Source: Thermofilaceae archaeon (lineage in GTDB: Archaea; Thermoproteota; Thermoprotei; Thermofilales; Thermofilaceae). From it: 60,026 nt of DNA. The position numbers were made by a program, and so were the translations under genes. Shown here piece by piece: positions 24,001 through 32,513 of the stretch (within the stretch, counting starts at the first letter, position 1; the number at the start of each line of letters is the position of its first letter). The DNA is taken from NCBI GenBank assembly GCA_038731975.1, contig JAVYQJ010000002.1, forward strand, positions 138,986 to 199,011, read 5' to 3'. The notes under the pieces were generated by a model, which was given only the letters and a program-made list of their open reading frames with translations, was not told where the DNA came from and did no database searches.

Positions 24001-24714
24001 CTACTCCAGAGTGTAGCGTGAACCAACTCCCGGCACTTCATCGAGGCCGGTGACCTTGCACAACTTCTCCCTAGCCTCAATAGACGTTGAGTGCAGGGGT
24101 ACCAGTACAGCACTCCTTGCTCTAGCGAACTTGAGGAGCAGCCGAATATCGTGATTGTTGAACGTGCTTAGATTGAACCCCCCCAGCAAGGCTCTTACAA
24201 CAGAGTTCGTAGCCCCTTCGAATCCCTTGAGCGAGCGGATAACGGAGTCTAAACCGTAAATGGAGCAGGATACAATCGCGGCATAGCCACCGTCAAGCTT
24301 TAGCATCACAACCCTTTCGTTGTACAAGGGTGATTCGAGCGGTAGTAAAATGATTCCGATATCGGTGAGTTCTTCCCAACCCCTGGCCCTAAGCTTAGGC
24401 AAGGGGGGAAGCAATAGCCGGTGAACCTTACCCTCGCGGGCCAGGTGCAATAGAGCGGCTACGTGGTGCGCGCTCCAGGCAGTTCCTATAGCAAAGTTCA
24501 AGCGCTCTAAATTCACGCCCAAGGCACCGGCGTTGTGAACCATAACCTCCCATAGAGGGCCCCCGTCTACCACAAAGCTGAAACGTTTGCCGACCTCACT
24601 TTTACCCTCCACGTACAGGCCTAGACCATGGACCGGTAGGGCACCACGCCTAACCCCTCTTTCGGATATGAAGTCATCCACCAATACCGTGATCCTAAGC
24701 TTGGGCAACCTCAC
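24001..24714 (-). CDS. Metallo-beta-lactamase-fold protein, MPTR/COG1237-like, metal site degenerate
   Basis: The 237-residue protein follows the layout of archaeal COG1237 (methanopterin-type ribofuranosyl-aminobenzene phosphate synthase relatives): ITVLVDDF start, HGLGLYVE, VVDGGPLWEVMVHNAGALGV, and a late LLGGFNLS then LVPLHSTS, where relatives have GGFHL and P.HCTG. But the HxHxDH metal motif is replaced by TAWSAHHVAA, the His of GGFHL is Asn, and the HCTG Cys is Ser. The protein is probably not a functional metallo-hydrolase. It is preceded by a winged-helix gene overlapping by 20 nt, so the two form an operon. Start GTG 24714. Confidence 0.7.
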   Translation of the reverse strand: MRLPKLRITVLVDDFISERGVRRGALPVHGLGLYVEGKSEVGKRFSFVVDGGPLWEVMVHNAGALGVNLERLNFAIGTAWSAHHVAALLHLAREGKVHRLLLPPLPKLRARGWEELTDIGIILLPLESPLYNERVVMLKLDGGYAAIVSCSIYGLDSVIRSLKGFEGATNSVVRALLGGFNLSTFNNHDIRLLLKFARARSAVLVPLHSTSIEAREKLCKVTGLDEVPGVGSRYTLE

Positions 24715-25075
24715 CGCCTTGCTTAGAATCCAATTGCTTCAAGTGCTCCCTTATCACCTTCTCCAATTCAGGATCGTTTAGACTGTTTGCAATCTCCCTG
24801 CCCTTCTCGCCCAGGGAGATGTACTCCCTGTAGAGCTCCATGAAGTGTGGACCTACGATGTACAGCCGCCTTAACAATCCCTCGTTGATCATTTCGCTCA
24901 ACTGCTGGTCGATCAGGAGGGAGTACGGGTACTTACCGCGGAAGCCCAAATCGATTCCAGCACTCTGCGATACAGCGTAGAGGATCGCGTGAATTGCCCT
25001 TCTTTCCAATGGTTTGCCGTAGTTCTTCATAAGCAGCAGCACGAGGCGCCTTGCGCTATCCAGTCCCTCCACCAT
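24695..25075 (-). CDS. Predicted winged-helix protein, 126 residues
   Basis: A first helix-turn-helix-like region (LERRAIHAILYAVSQSAGI) is followed by a segment rich in charged helices and ISLGEKGREIANSL, a pattern often seen in winged-helix regulators or antitoxin-like proteins with DNA-binding folds. There is no Cys cluster or enzymatic motif. The gene overlaps the degenerate beta-lactamase gene by 20 nt, so it likely heads that small operon. A TTTTAAG box on the minus strand near 25104-25112 supports a start near ATG 25075. Function unknown; family not identified. Confidence 0.55.
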   Translation of the reverse strand: MVEGLDSARRLVLLLMKNYGKPLERRAIHAILYAVSQSAGIDLGFRGKYPYSLLIDQQLSEMINEGLLRRLYIVGPHFMELYREYISLGEKGREIANSLNDPELEKVIREHLKQLDSKQGGEVAQA

Positions 25076-25175
25076 TAGACCTCACATGGGCGCGTTAAGC
25101 GATGCTTAAAACCTTTAATTCTACTACCAACTCAACGCCTCTGGGTGGTTTCGGATCCCAGCAACCGTTACCGAG

Positions 25176-25424
25176 ATGTGTGAAATATGCCGAGAGGAAA
25201 AGGCCACTCACAATTGCCCCTTGTGCGGGAGAAAAGTCTGCGCAGAGCACTGGTGTAAGGATCGCTGTCTAGTCTGTGAGATATCAAGCTGCGAGGCGTG
25301 CAAGGAGAGACTAGCCGTCGGATACTGCAAGATCTGTGGAAGCCTGGTGTGCGAAGAGTGCTCGATAGAACGAGGGGTGGAGAGATTCTGCCTACGATGC
25401 CATCAGGCAAGTCGTACCACGTAA
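25176..25424 (+). CDS. Small cysteine-rich zinc-finger protein
   Basis: The 82-residue protein holds about 15 cysteines and two histidines, mostly as CxxC pairs: MCEICREE, CPLCGRKVC, CLVCEISSCEAC, CKICGSLVCEEC and CLRCH. The spacing suggests two or three zinc-binding modules like B-box or HIT-type fingers. It has no membrane segment. Start ATG 25176 lies about 60 nt after a TTTAA box; the leader has an inverted repeat (CTGGG 25141-25145, CCCAG 25157-25161). The 3' end overlaps the convergent gene at 25403. Nucleic acid or protein binding is likely, but the role is unknown. Confidence 0.7.
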   Translation: MCEICREEKATHNCPLCGRKVCAEHWCKDRCLVCEISSCEACKERLAVGYCKICGSLVCEECSIERGVERFCLRCHQASRTT

Positions 25425-26020
25425 CGCGTCGAAAACCTCCCTGGCTTCCTAACGATTTTAATCCCCGAGTAGTCCGGCACCCACAACCTTAGGGTGAATG
25501 TTTCAAGATCGTACTTCCTAACTACGAGCTCCCTCCTCAATAGCCTTAGGAGGTGGTTAACAACCACCTTCAGTCTTTTGCCCCTCTTCTCGAGCTCCGG
25601 CAGCATCTCAGCGTAGATCGCGTCAACCCTCGCACTTACGTACACCCGCAGGGAGTAGGCCGCATTCACGATTATCAGCGCCACTACTATCAGCGCTAAT
25701 GCCGTTACATCGAGCAGAAGGCTGGAAAGCCAGAACCTAGCCAAGTAAGTGGCGAGAGCTAGGAGCAGGAGGACGAAATTTAATCGAGTTAACTTCGTCG
25801 CCAAACGATCGAGCTTCTCAAGCCTCTTATACGCAGGAGAGGTTTGGGGTAATGATAGTATGGCGCGTATATCCTCCTTAATCTCCTCCCAATCGTATGG
25901 CAGTTTGAGGTTCAACTCAACAATAGCTCGCTCCACTCTCTCCAAGCTCGTATACCGACCGATTCTGAAGCCGTCTAGAGCCTCGATCAATCCCTTCAGT
26001 ACCTTCACTTTATCCATCAT
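25403..26020 (-). CDS. Membrane protein with two TM segments
   Basis: The ~205-residue protein has a charged N-terminus, a helical hairpin of two membrane segments in the middle (LNFVLLLLALATYLARF and VTALALIVVALIIVNAAY), and a cytosolic C-terminal ~95 residues with basic patches. It is not recognised. ATG 26020 overlaps the UDG stop as ATGA, the usual coupling in this window; GTG 26026 and ATG 26017 are alternatives. It is probably co-transcribed with the UDG gene upstream. Confidence 0.6.
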   Translation of the reverse strand: MMDKVKVLKGLIEALDGFRIGRYTSLERVERAIVELNLKLPYDWEEIKEDIRAILSLPQTSPAYKRLEKLDRLATKLTRLNFVLLLLALATYLARFWLSSLLLDVTALALIVVALIIVNAAYSLRVYVSARVDAIYAEMLPELEKRGKRLKVVVNHLLRLLRRELVVRKYDLETFTLRLWVPDYSGIKIVRKPGRFSTRYVVRLA

Positions 26021-26631
26021 AACCACCTGTCGAGACCACCCCCTTCTCTGGATACGAGATCCTTTAACCGTTTAAAGTCCGCCTCCAGCGCACCTCTTAG
26101 CCTAGGGTTGTACAGTGCAGCAGCGGGATGCAGAGTTGGTAGGCAGAGCATGTCGATGCCAGCAATGCGGAGCCGCCTCAGCGAGCCCCGCACCTTCATT
26201 ATGGATGAGAACTCAATGCCTCCCAGCTTAAAGATCGTGCTCGCGCTATGCCTGCCTAGGCACACGAGTATGGAAGGTTTGATGATCTCGATCTGCATAA
26301 TCAGATAGGGGGTACACGCATCGATCTCCTCATCCCTCGGATCCCTGTTTTCGGGTGGTCTGCACTTCACGACATTCGTAATGAAGACTTCTTCCCGCCT
26401 TAATCCCGCAAGCCCCAAAAGCTCGTTTAGCAAGTTACCAGCCGCTCCGACAAAGGGTCTACCCTGCACATCCTCGTTGTAGCCCGGAGCTTCGCCTACT
26501 AGCATCACTCTGGCGTTCGGATTCCCCTCGCCGGGAACAGCATTCCTCCTAGTAGCGTGTAACGGGCAGCGCGTGCACGCCCTGATCTCACGCGCCACCT
26601 TCTCGAGCTCGCTGGCTGCCTCGAGCATCAC
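26017..26631 (-). CDS. Family 4 uracil-DNA glycosylase (4Fe-4S)
   Basis: This removes uracil from DNA, a repair need raised by cytosine deamination at high temperature. The four-cysteine iron-sulfur site is visible as CTRCPL near residue 18 and later CRPPENR and C in DACTPY. The active-site motif is VGEAPGYNEDVQGRPFVGAAG, and a terminal LPTLHPAA matches motif B. Length 204 is normal. It overlaps the upstream aconitase-X small subunit gene by 44 nt and the downstream membrane protein gene by 4 nt. Confidence 0.93.
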   Translation of the reverse strand: MMLEAASELEKVAREIRACTRCPLHATRRNAVPGEGNPNARVMLVGEAPGYNEDVQGRPFVGAAGNLLNELLGLAGLRREEVFITNVVKCRPPENRDPRDEEIDACTPYLIMQIEIIKPSILVCLGRHSASTIFKLGGIEFSSIMKVRGSLRRLRIAGIDMLCLPTLHPAAALYNPRLRGALEADFKRLKDLVSREGGGLDRWL

Positions 26632-27085
26632 GCTGCACCCTCACCACTCCTTTACTACCCTCAACAACTATTTCAGCTTCCAGCCCGTTAATGATGCCTT
26701 TGAGGCTGAAGGGATCCGGGGTTGGCCTGTCCATCAGGGGAATGCCTCCTATCAGGCATCCTACAACGATTATTGGCTCACTTTCGGCATTCACGATACC
26801 GGCTGGCGCTAGACCCTTTCTCGCAAGACGAAGGAGGGTGTAGGACCCCACCGTGCTACCCTTCCCGTAAGGGAAAACCAGTACTGAGCCCGACACACAC
26901 TCCCCGTACAGCTCATGCCCCCTCTCCACTATTCTCCCAGTCTCAGGATCAACACCTCCGTAAAACGATATGGGCTCAGTCGTAATGAGAATCCTCCCAC
27001 GACCCCTGCCCTTCACGAGACCCCTCCCCACTAGCTCCACAAGCTCGTCCACAAAATAGGTGCGTGCGTAGCGGCTTAAAGGCAA
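26588..27085 (-). CDS. Aconitase X swivel domain (phosphomevalonate dehydratase small subunit)
   Basis: This is the small subunit of the archaeal aconitase-X enzyme (DUF126) that turns 5-phosphomevalonate into trans-anhydromevalonate phosphate in the archaeal mevalonate route. Family signatures are LITTEPISFYGGVDPETG, SGSVLVFPYGKGSTVGS and the NAESEPIIVVGCLIGGIPLMD stretch. At 165 residues it is normal to slightly long; the last ~25 residues are charged. It follows the large subunit by 3 nt, so the two are co-expressed. Confidence 0.92.
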   Translation of the reverse strand: MPLSRYARTYFVDELVELVGRGLVKGRGRGRILITTEPISFYGGVDPETGRIVERGHELYGECVSGSVLVFPYGKGSTVGSYTLLRLARKGLAPAGIVNAESEPIIVVGCLIGGIPLMDRPTPDPFSLKGIINGLEAEIVVEGSKGVVRVQRDARGSQRAREGGA

Positions 27086-27088
27086 CTG

Positions 27089-28273
27089 CTAACCTGCGAC
27101 GTACTCCAGCAGGGCTTCCCTAGGCATTAATGCGACCTTGTAGCCTTGGCTGGAAAGGTAGTAGGCGGCCTTCGCAGAATCGGTAGCACACCTGTGTACC
27201 CCCAATGCAGATAAATTCCCAACGACCATACATGTGTCGGAGTACACTCTAACCCCCATACTCCTCAACTTTTCGACGGCTGCCCTCGCTACTACAGCGC
27301 TCCATCTCGAGGTGAACACGAAGAGGGGCTTCCTCAGAGTCCTCCCCTTCAGCCTATTCGCCAAATCGAGCAACTCATCCGGCGACAGATGCGGGCATCC
27401 CAGCACAGCTGCATCGAAATCCTCACACCTCCAGCTCTCAAGGATCTCCGTGAGATCGCTCACTTCAGGCTCGATCCTCTCAAGACCCTCTGAGAGCGTA
27501 AACTCGGGGGAGACCCCCTCGATCAGCACCATTCCGATCGAACTCGAAGCCCCAACGGCGGATAGAAAGAGCCGTAAATTGCCTGGCTCTTTCAGTCCTG
27601 CCGGCGGATCATGCAAGGCTGGGACACCCCTTCCTACAACTTTTCCAACAAGGTAACCGAGCGCTGAGTAGCTCCGGCCCGCTTCGACGAAATCCCTGAT
27701 TCTTCCTAGATCAAGTACCACACTGGGCTTCCTCGCTTCATCGGTGTGAAGGCCTACGTAGGGAGCTCTGCCTACTAGGGCCTCCAGCACCGAGAAAGGA
27801 CCGCCCTCCCGATTCGACCTCGCGCCGAGCACGCTGTTGGCATACAGTACCGCGCTACTTTCCGCCCAAGCTAAATGATCGCCAAAACGGGGAGGGTAGA
27901 TTAGGTACGGCGTGCAGCTTAAGGTGGCTTGTGCGCCCATCTTAGCTAGAGCCTTCAAAGCCCGCATTTGAAGCTCGTACTCCCTCACGCCGACCCTCAT
28001 CTCGCCGTAACGCTCCATGTCGAAGCCCGCCGGGTTGATCGTGGTAGGCACGGCAAACCGCAATCCCTTCTCAGCTAGTTCCTCGAGATACTCAATACCC
28101 TCTACCCCCAAGTTCCTGTACGATATACCGGAGATATGGGCGCTAACTACCTTGATCAGCCTCGGCGCGCCCAGGACTTCAGCAACCTTAACGACGGCTT
28201 CTAAAGCCTCCGCTAGACCCTCTCCCTTTGCGCCCTTCAAAATCTCCTCCTCCTCTCTCGTAAGCCACACCAT
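27089..28273 (-). CDS. Aconitase X catalytic subunit (phosphomevalonate dehydratase large subunit)
   Basis: This is the large subunit (DUF521) of the iron-sulfur enzyme; with the small subunit it dehydrates phosphomevalonate. The sequence matches the family from the start (LTREEEEILKGAKGEG), through HISGISYRNLG, CTPYLIYPPRFGDHLAWAESSAVLYANSVLGARSNREGG, LGCPHLSP and the C-terminal DTCMVVGNL...HRCATDSAKAAYYL with cluster-type cysteines. Length 394 is normal. HMG-CoA synthase and cis-prenyltransferase genes elsewhere in the window complete an isoprenoid theme. ATG 28273 is preferred. Confidence 0.93.
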   Translation of the reverse strand: MVWLTREEEEILKGAKGEGLAEALEAVVKVAEVLGAPRLIKVVSAHISGISYRNLGVEGIEYLEELAEKGLRFAVPTTINPAGFDMERYGEMRVGVREYELQMRALKALAKMGAQATLSCTPYLIYPPRFGDHLAWAESSAVLYANSVLGARSNREGGPFSVLEALVGRAPYVGLHTDEARKPSVVLDLGRIRDFVEAGRSYSALGYLVGKVVGRGVPALHDPPAGLKEPGNLRLFLSAVGASSSIGMVLIEGVSPEFTLSEGLERIEPEVSDLTEILESWRCEDFDAAVLGCPHLSPDELLDLANRLKGRTLRKPLFVFTSRWSAVVARAAVEKLRSMGVRVYSDTCMVVGNLSALGVHRCATDSAKAAYYLSSQGYKVALMPREALLEYVAG

Positions 28274-28425
28274 CGTTCACAACACCGCCTTGATCGCCTC
28301 TAGGGCTCAGCCCTTATGCTTACCGAAGTTTTAAACAGTTTCACCCCCACAGCACTTTACTTTCAGGCTTTTTACTGTCCGTAACTTTTAAAACTTATCC
28401 CTCGTCTTTCCAGCTAGGGAGCTTA

Positions 28426-29487
28426 ATGAGCCGGAGGAGAACCAGTGCGAGTAAGCCTACACCGCAGGTAGAAGAGAGCAATTTAGAGGAAAGAAGCGTG
28501 GAAGAAGAGGAGTTCGCGCAACCTGATGCAGAGCCGTCGCTTCTCGAAGAATTCGATCTTGAGGATCTAGAGGGGGTTGGAAGAGTCACAGCCCAAAAAT
28601 TGCGGCAGGCGGGCTACTACTCCGTTAAAGACATAGCTTTCGCGTCAGCTCATGAACTCGCGGCGTTTCTAGGTTCCGAGGAGAGAGCACTCAGCATAAT
28701 CAGAGCCGCACAGCGAGCATTGAGCATGGGTAAGCTGTTCATCACGGCAAAGGAGTTCTACGAGGAGCGGAAGAGGATAGCTTACATATCGACCGGCGTT
28801 AGAGCTCTCGACGACTTACTAGAGGGTGGGATTGAAACGCGCGCAATTACCGAGCTTATCGGCGAGTTCGGCGCTGGTAAGACTCAGCTTTGCCACCAGT
28901 TGGCTGTGATGGTTCAGCTTCCGCGGGAGAGGGGTGGTCTCTCGGGTAGGGCTCTCTACATCGACACTGAGGGCACCTTCAGGCCCGAGAGGATCATCAG
29001 CATGGCCAGGTACAGGGGACTCGACCCGGAAAAAGCCTTGGAGAATATAATCTACGCTAGGGCGTTCAATAGCGATCACCAAATGCTTATCGTGGACGAG
29101 GCGAGGAGGATGATAGAGGAGCAAAACATCAAGTTAGTCGTTGTGGATAGCTTGATAGCACACTTTAGAGCGGAGTATCCCGGTAGAGAGAATCTAGCGG
29201 CAAGACAACAGAAGCTTAACAAGCACATAATGCAGCTGGCAAGGCTGGCTGCGATATACGACGTAGCAGTGGTTGTTACGAATCAGGTGCTGGCTGCGCC
29301 GGACGTTTTCTTCGGAAACCCGCTAAAACCGGCCGGAGGGAACGTAGTAGCCCACGGGTGCACATACCGCATTTGGCTCAGAAAGGGGAAGGAGGGGAAG
29401 AGGATCGCTCGAATAATCGATTCGCCGAAGCATGCTGAAAAAGAGACAGTGTTCACGATATCAGATGAGGGCGTAATCGACGTTTAA
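28426..29487 (+). CDS. radA: DNA repair and recombination protein RadA
   Basis: This is the archaeal RecA/Rad51 homologue that performs strand exchange. A helix-hairpin-helix N-terminal domain ([18 protein letters not shown]) is followed by the RecA core with Walker A GEFGAGKT near residue 146, [15 protein letters not shown], Walker [13 protein letters not shown], and L2-loop [14 protein letters not shown]. The leading ~35 residues are acidic and variable. A TTTTAAAA box near 28386-28393 and GGGAG before ATG 28426 suit a short-leader start. Length 353 is slightly above the usual ~325 because of the N-terminal extension. Confidence 0.97.
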   Translation: MSRRRTSASKPTPQVEESNLEERSVEEEEFAQPDAEPSLLEEFDLEDLEGVGRVTAQKLRQAGYYSVKDIAFASAHELAAFLGSEERALSIIRAAQRALSMGKLFITAKEFYEERKRIAYISTGVRALDDLLEGGIETRAITELIGEFGAGKTQLCHQLAVMVQLPRERGGLSGRALYIDTEGTFRPERIISMARYRGLDPEKALENIIYARAFNSDHQMLIVDEARRMIEEQNIKLVVVDSLIAHFRAEYPGRENLAARQQKLNKHIMQLARLAAIYDVAVVVTNQVLAAPDVFFGNPLKPAGGNVVAHGCTYRIWLRKGKEGKRIARIIDSPKHAEKETVFTISDEGVIDV

Positions 29488-29500
29488 AGCAGGTTAATAC

Positions 29501-30784
29501 CTATTGACTGCCGAGCTTCTCTAAACTGTAAACGAGCAGGGAGAAGCCGATATCCTCTAAGCTCTTAAGCAAGTCCCGATCGTGGAGGACATCGGCTTTC
29601 GCAAGCAGAATCTCCTCTTCGATTACAGTCTTCCCCTCCTGCTTAATTTTCCAGATCACCTTCGCTCTTTTATCCCTTCGGTACAGCTTCATTAGCGCAC
29701 ATATGCGGCGGCCCATCTTCTCCTCACTGCAGGAGAAGAGAAACTCACTAAACGATGTCTTCTCCCCAGCATCGTTGGAGTAGTACTCCACAACCTTATC
29801 CTTCGAGAGGGTCAAAATCTTGTAGCCGTCTCTCGAGAACAGCTCCTTCAGTTTTCGCACCACTAAATACCCGATCATGTCCTCGAACGCTTCGTCATCT
29901 CTCAACGTTGATATCGGGATATAGAACTCCTCCTTAACGATCTTATCACCGCTCCTCGCATTAAGGATATTTACCATAACCCTTTCGAGGGCTTTGTCTA
30001 ACCGCTTAAAGCTGAGCTCATGTCGGCTCGCGCACTTCCTGCACAAGGTCCAGTCCGGGGGTAGGTGAACAACCCTCCCACACTTCGAGCACTTCTTCCA
30101 GAACCCATTTACGAAACGCCATTTCACGCCTACGTTACCCGCCCTGTCAATCGTGATGAGAGCGTAATTCCCCATGTTCCTGCCATCCCTACCTAGGCGA
30201 TCCAGCCTCGCGACATTCACAAACAGTGTGCCTCCCCTCTTCACCTCCAGACCGCCCAAAGCGTGGCAGTGCCCGAAGATGTGAAGGACCGGCTTGTAGT
30301 AGGAGATCAAGTAGTTCACCTCTGGTAGCCCCGTGTATGACCCGTGCGCAGTGATTGCTTCAAGCTTTCTACCTCTATCCAGTATGCTGAAAGGTGGGTA
30401 GTGGGTTACCAAAACAATAGGTCTTTTCATGTTGCGCCGGATAGGCTCCAGGGACGACGCGTGACCAACGAGCGTCACACCGTTCAGCTCCACCGGTCCT
30501 ATGCTCTCCAAATCCGCTACAAGAGGATCCTCGCGAAGGACTCCTGTCGGTGCGTTCACGTCCCAGTTACCTTTCACGTAGAAAACCGGCTTACCCAGCT
30601 TCGAGATCTCGGCCATTACTTGGTGAAATACATTAACATCTTGTGGATCTCCTACGTCCCCGGCGATGACCACCGCGTCTACCGCTTGAAGCTCTGCAGC
30701 ATCAACACTGGCGATGAACTCCCTCACGGCGTTCAATTTCCCGTGCAAGTCCGATAGACATAGCAGCTGCGTACTCTCTTTCAT
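29501..30784 (-). CDS. Metallophosphoesterase with zinc ribbon and C-terminal extension
   Basis: A calcineurin-type phosphoesterase domain has DLHGKLNAV, GDVGDP, KGNWDVN, VTHYPP and GHCHALGG, the metal motifs of the class III (YfcE-like) family with some divergence. It is followed by a four-cysteine ribbon CSKCGRVV...CRKCASR near residue 235 and a ~170-residue C-terminal domain of unknown fold. The frame is open to 30928, but ATG 30784 has GAGGT just upstream and a TTTTTATAG box about 57 nt further up. The substrate is unknown; the zinc ribbon suggests nucleic acid or a protein partner. Confidence 0.82.
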   Translation of the reverse strand: MKESTQLLCLSDLHGKLNAVREFIASVDAAELQAVDAVVIAGDVGDPQDVNVFHQVMAEISKLGKPVFYVKGNWDVNAPTGVLREDPLVADLESIGPVELNGVTLVGHASSLEPIRRNMKRPIVLVTHYPPFSILDRGRKLEAITAHGSYTGLPEVNYLISYYKPVLHIFGHCHALGGLEVKRGGTLFVNVARLDRLGRDGRNMGNYALITIDRAGNVGVKWRFVNGFWKKCSKCGRVVHLPPDWTLCRKCASRHELSFKRLDKALERVMVNILNARSGDKIVKEEFYIPISTLRDDEAFEDMIGYLVVRKLKELFSRDGYKILTLSKDKVVEYYSNDAGEKTSFSEFLFSCSEEKMGRRICALMKLYRRDKRAKVIWKIKQEGKTVIEEEILLAKADVLHDRDLLKSLEDIGFSLLVYSLEKLGSQ

Positions 30785-30948
30785 CACATCATTACCTCGG
30801 CCCCTGATACTACGTAACCCCCTCAACAGAAGATCTATAAAAAGTTGCACGGTGAAAGCTTCCTCTAGAGTCAAGGCATCGGCTCCGTGCAAGACCCGGC
30901 TTAACGCGGGACTGCTACAACCGGTCAAACCATCGGTGAGCCAGTAAG

Positions 30949-31085
30949 TGGAGCCCCGGCCGGGCTTCGAACCCGGGTCCTCCGTGCGGGAGAAACCGCC
31001 CTCCGGCTTTCCCGGCTTTCGGTAAGCTCGGCTGCCCGACGACGCTTACGAGGCCGGCGCTCGTACCAGGCTGAGCTACCGGGGC
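30949..31085 (-). tRNA. tRNA-Thr (anticodon CGT) with two probable introns, CCA encoded
   Basis: The acceptor stem GCCCCGG pairs with CCGGGGC; the D arm is GCTC...GAGC; the anticodon stem CCGGC carries loop CTCGTAA with anticodon CGT (31050-31048); the T arm CCGGG-TTCGAAG-CCCGG is intact; CCA (30951-30949) follows discriminator T at 30952. Mature exons sum to 75 nt, so ~59 nt are extra. One solution is a 38-nt intron at 37/38 (31046-31009) and a 21-nt intron in the variable loop (30999-30979), flanked by GGAGG repeats. Alternative boundaries are possible because AAAGCCGG occurs twice. A box A near 31111-31117 lies about 29 nt upstream. Confidence 0.88.
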
Positions 31086-31110
31086 TATGGAGAGGTTAAA
31101 GCCCCTCCCT

Positions 31111-31117
31111 TAATACC
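31111..31117 (-). promoter_or_regulatory. Box A for the tRNA-Thr gene
   Basis: The reverse strand reads GGTATTA, predicting transcription from within a few nt of the tRNA 5' end at 31085. Confidence 0.45.
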
Positions 31118-31128
31118 TTTACTCTCCC

Positions 31129-32418
31129 CTACGGATAGGCCCGCCGCAGTGTACGCGGGAATGGGACTGCGTCCACGATGTGGTCCAGTCCAGCAATCCA
31201 CATGACTAATCTATCTATGCCCAATCCGAAGCCGGCATGGGGAACGGACCCGTACCTGCGCAGATCAAGGTACCATTCGTAATCCTCCGGTCGCAGCCCG
31301 AACTCTTCCATCTTCGCCAGGAGCTCCTCAAGCTTATCGATCCTTTCGCCCCCACCTATGATCTCACCGTAGCCCTCGGGAGCCAGCAAGTCGGCTGAAA
31401 GGGTCACCTCTGGCCGTTTAGGATCGCTCTTGTGGTAAAAGGCTTTCGCTTTGACTGGGAAGCGGTGTACGAAGACCGGTTTATCGAATTCCTCCACGAT
31501 CGCTCGCTCCTCGTCAGCACCGAAATCATCCCCCCACTGCAGCTTGAACCCCTTTCCTCTAAGCAACTCTAATGCTTCGTCGTAGCTAATCTTGTAGAAG
31601 GGGGGTTCGCAAAGCTCCAGCTTTTTCACGTCTCTTCCCAGTAGCTTCAGCTCTTCTTGGTTCTGCTCCAGAACCCTCTCTACAGCGTGCCAAACTAGCT
31701 CCTCCTCTACGCGCATGATATCATCGAGACCAGCCCAAGCTTCCTCAGCTTCGCAGTGCCAGAACTCGGTCAGGTGCCTTCTCGTCCGCGACTTCTCAGC
31801 TCTGAAGGACGGCGCAATAGTGTATACTTTCTCGAGGCTGAAGATCAGGGCTTCCAGGTAGAACTGGGAGGATTGTGTCAGGTACACGGTACTATCATCA
31901 ACATACTTCACAGGGAACAGCGTCGCACCGCCCTCCACAGCCGCTGTGATGAACATGGGGGCTTGAACCTCATAGTAACCGTGCGATCTGAAGTACTCAT
32001 GAAGAGCCCCGAAGACCGTATGCCTGATCTTCAGTATGGCCTGCATCCTCCTGCTGCGTACCCAGAGGTGACGAACGTCCAGCAGGAATTCGCGAGAGTA
32101 GTCCTTCGATATCGGGAAGTTCCTGGAGTGCCCAATAATCTCGAGATGATTCCCAGCTATCTCTTTACCACCGGGCGCTCGCGGATCGCTCTTAACGAAC
32201 CCTGACACTATGACGGAGGATTCCACGTCCGCTTCTCTGGCCAGCGAGGCCTTTTCACCACTAAAAACCACTTGGATGATTCCCGTGGAATCGCGCACCA
32301 CTAAGAACACTTTCTCGCCGAGATCCCTGTGCCTGTATACCCACCCTCTAACCGTCACCTCCTCTCCATCACCAGACCGCAACGCATCAGCGATCCCAAC
32401 TACACGCCGTTCAGCCAA
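31129..32418 (-). CDS. asnS: Asparaginyl-tRNA synthetase, archaeal class IIb
   Basis: The OB-fold anticodon domain (VTVRGWVYRHRDLG) precedes a class II core with motif 2 PSFRAEKSRTRRHLTEFWH and motif 3 YGSVPHAGFGLGIDRLVMW. The SVPHAGFG form, EAWAGLDDIM and LLAPEGYGEIIGGGERI favour AsnRS over AspRS, whose motif 3 is usually PPHGGFG. So Asn-tRNA is probably charged directly rather than by amidation. It starts at TTG 32418 behind GGGAGG; a TTTTTAAG box lies further upstream. The tRNA-Thr gene is 43 nt downstream. Confidence 0.88.
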   Translation of the reverse strand: MAERRVVGIADALRSGDGEEVTVRGWVYRHRDLGEKVFLVVRDSTGIIQVVFSGEKASLAREADVESSVIVSGFVKSDPRAPGGKEIAGNHLEIIGHSRNFPISKDYSREFLLDVRHLWVRSRRMQAILKIRHTVFGALHEYFRSHGYYEVQAPMFITAAVEGGATLFPVKYVDDSTVYLTQSSQFYLEALIFSLEKVYTIAPSFRAEKSRTRRHLTEFWHCEAEEAWAGLDDIMRVEEELVWHAVERVLEQNQEELKLLGRDVKKLELCEPPFYKISYDEALELLRGKGFKLQWGDDFGADEERAIVEEFDKPVFVHRFPVKAKAFYHKSDPKRPEVTLSADLLAPEGYGEIIGGGERIDKLEELLAKMEEFGLRPEDYEWYLDLRRYGSVPHAGFGLGIDRLVMWIAGLDHIVDAVPFPRTLRRAYP

Positions 32419-32513
32419 AGCCTCCCACCATCGTTAAGTCGCTGACTACCTCCTTAAAAATCAGGCCCCCGGGTTAGCGTCAGGCTTTTCAGCCCACACC
32501 TGCGGGTGAACTC

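Noticed and set aside
30151-30205. C box-like GTGATGA inside a phosphoesterase gene
   Set aside because: No D box at the required distance and no box A upstream.
31129-32418. Aspartyl-tRNA synthetase
   Set aside because: Motif 3 (SVPHAGFG) and the EGYGEIIGG segment fit AsnRS better.
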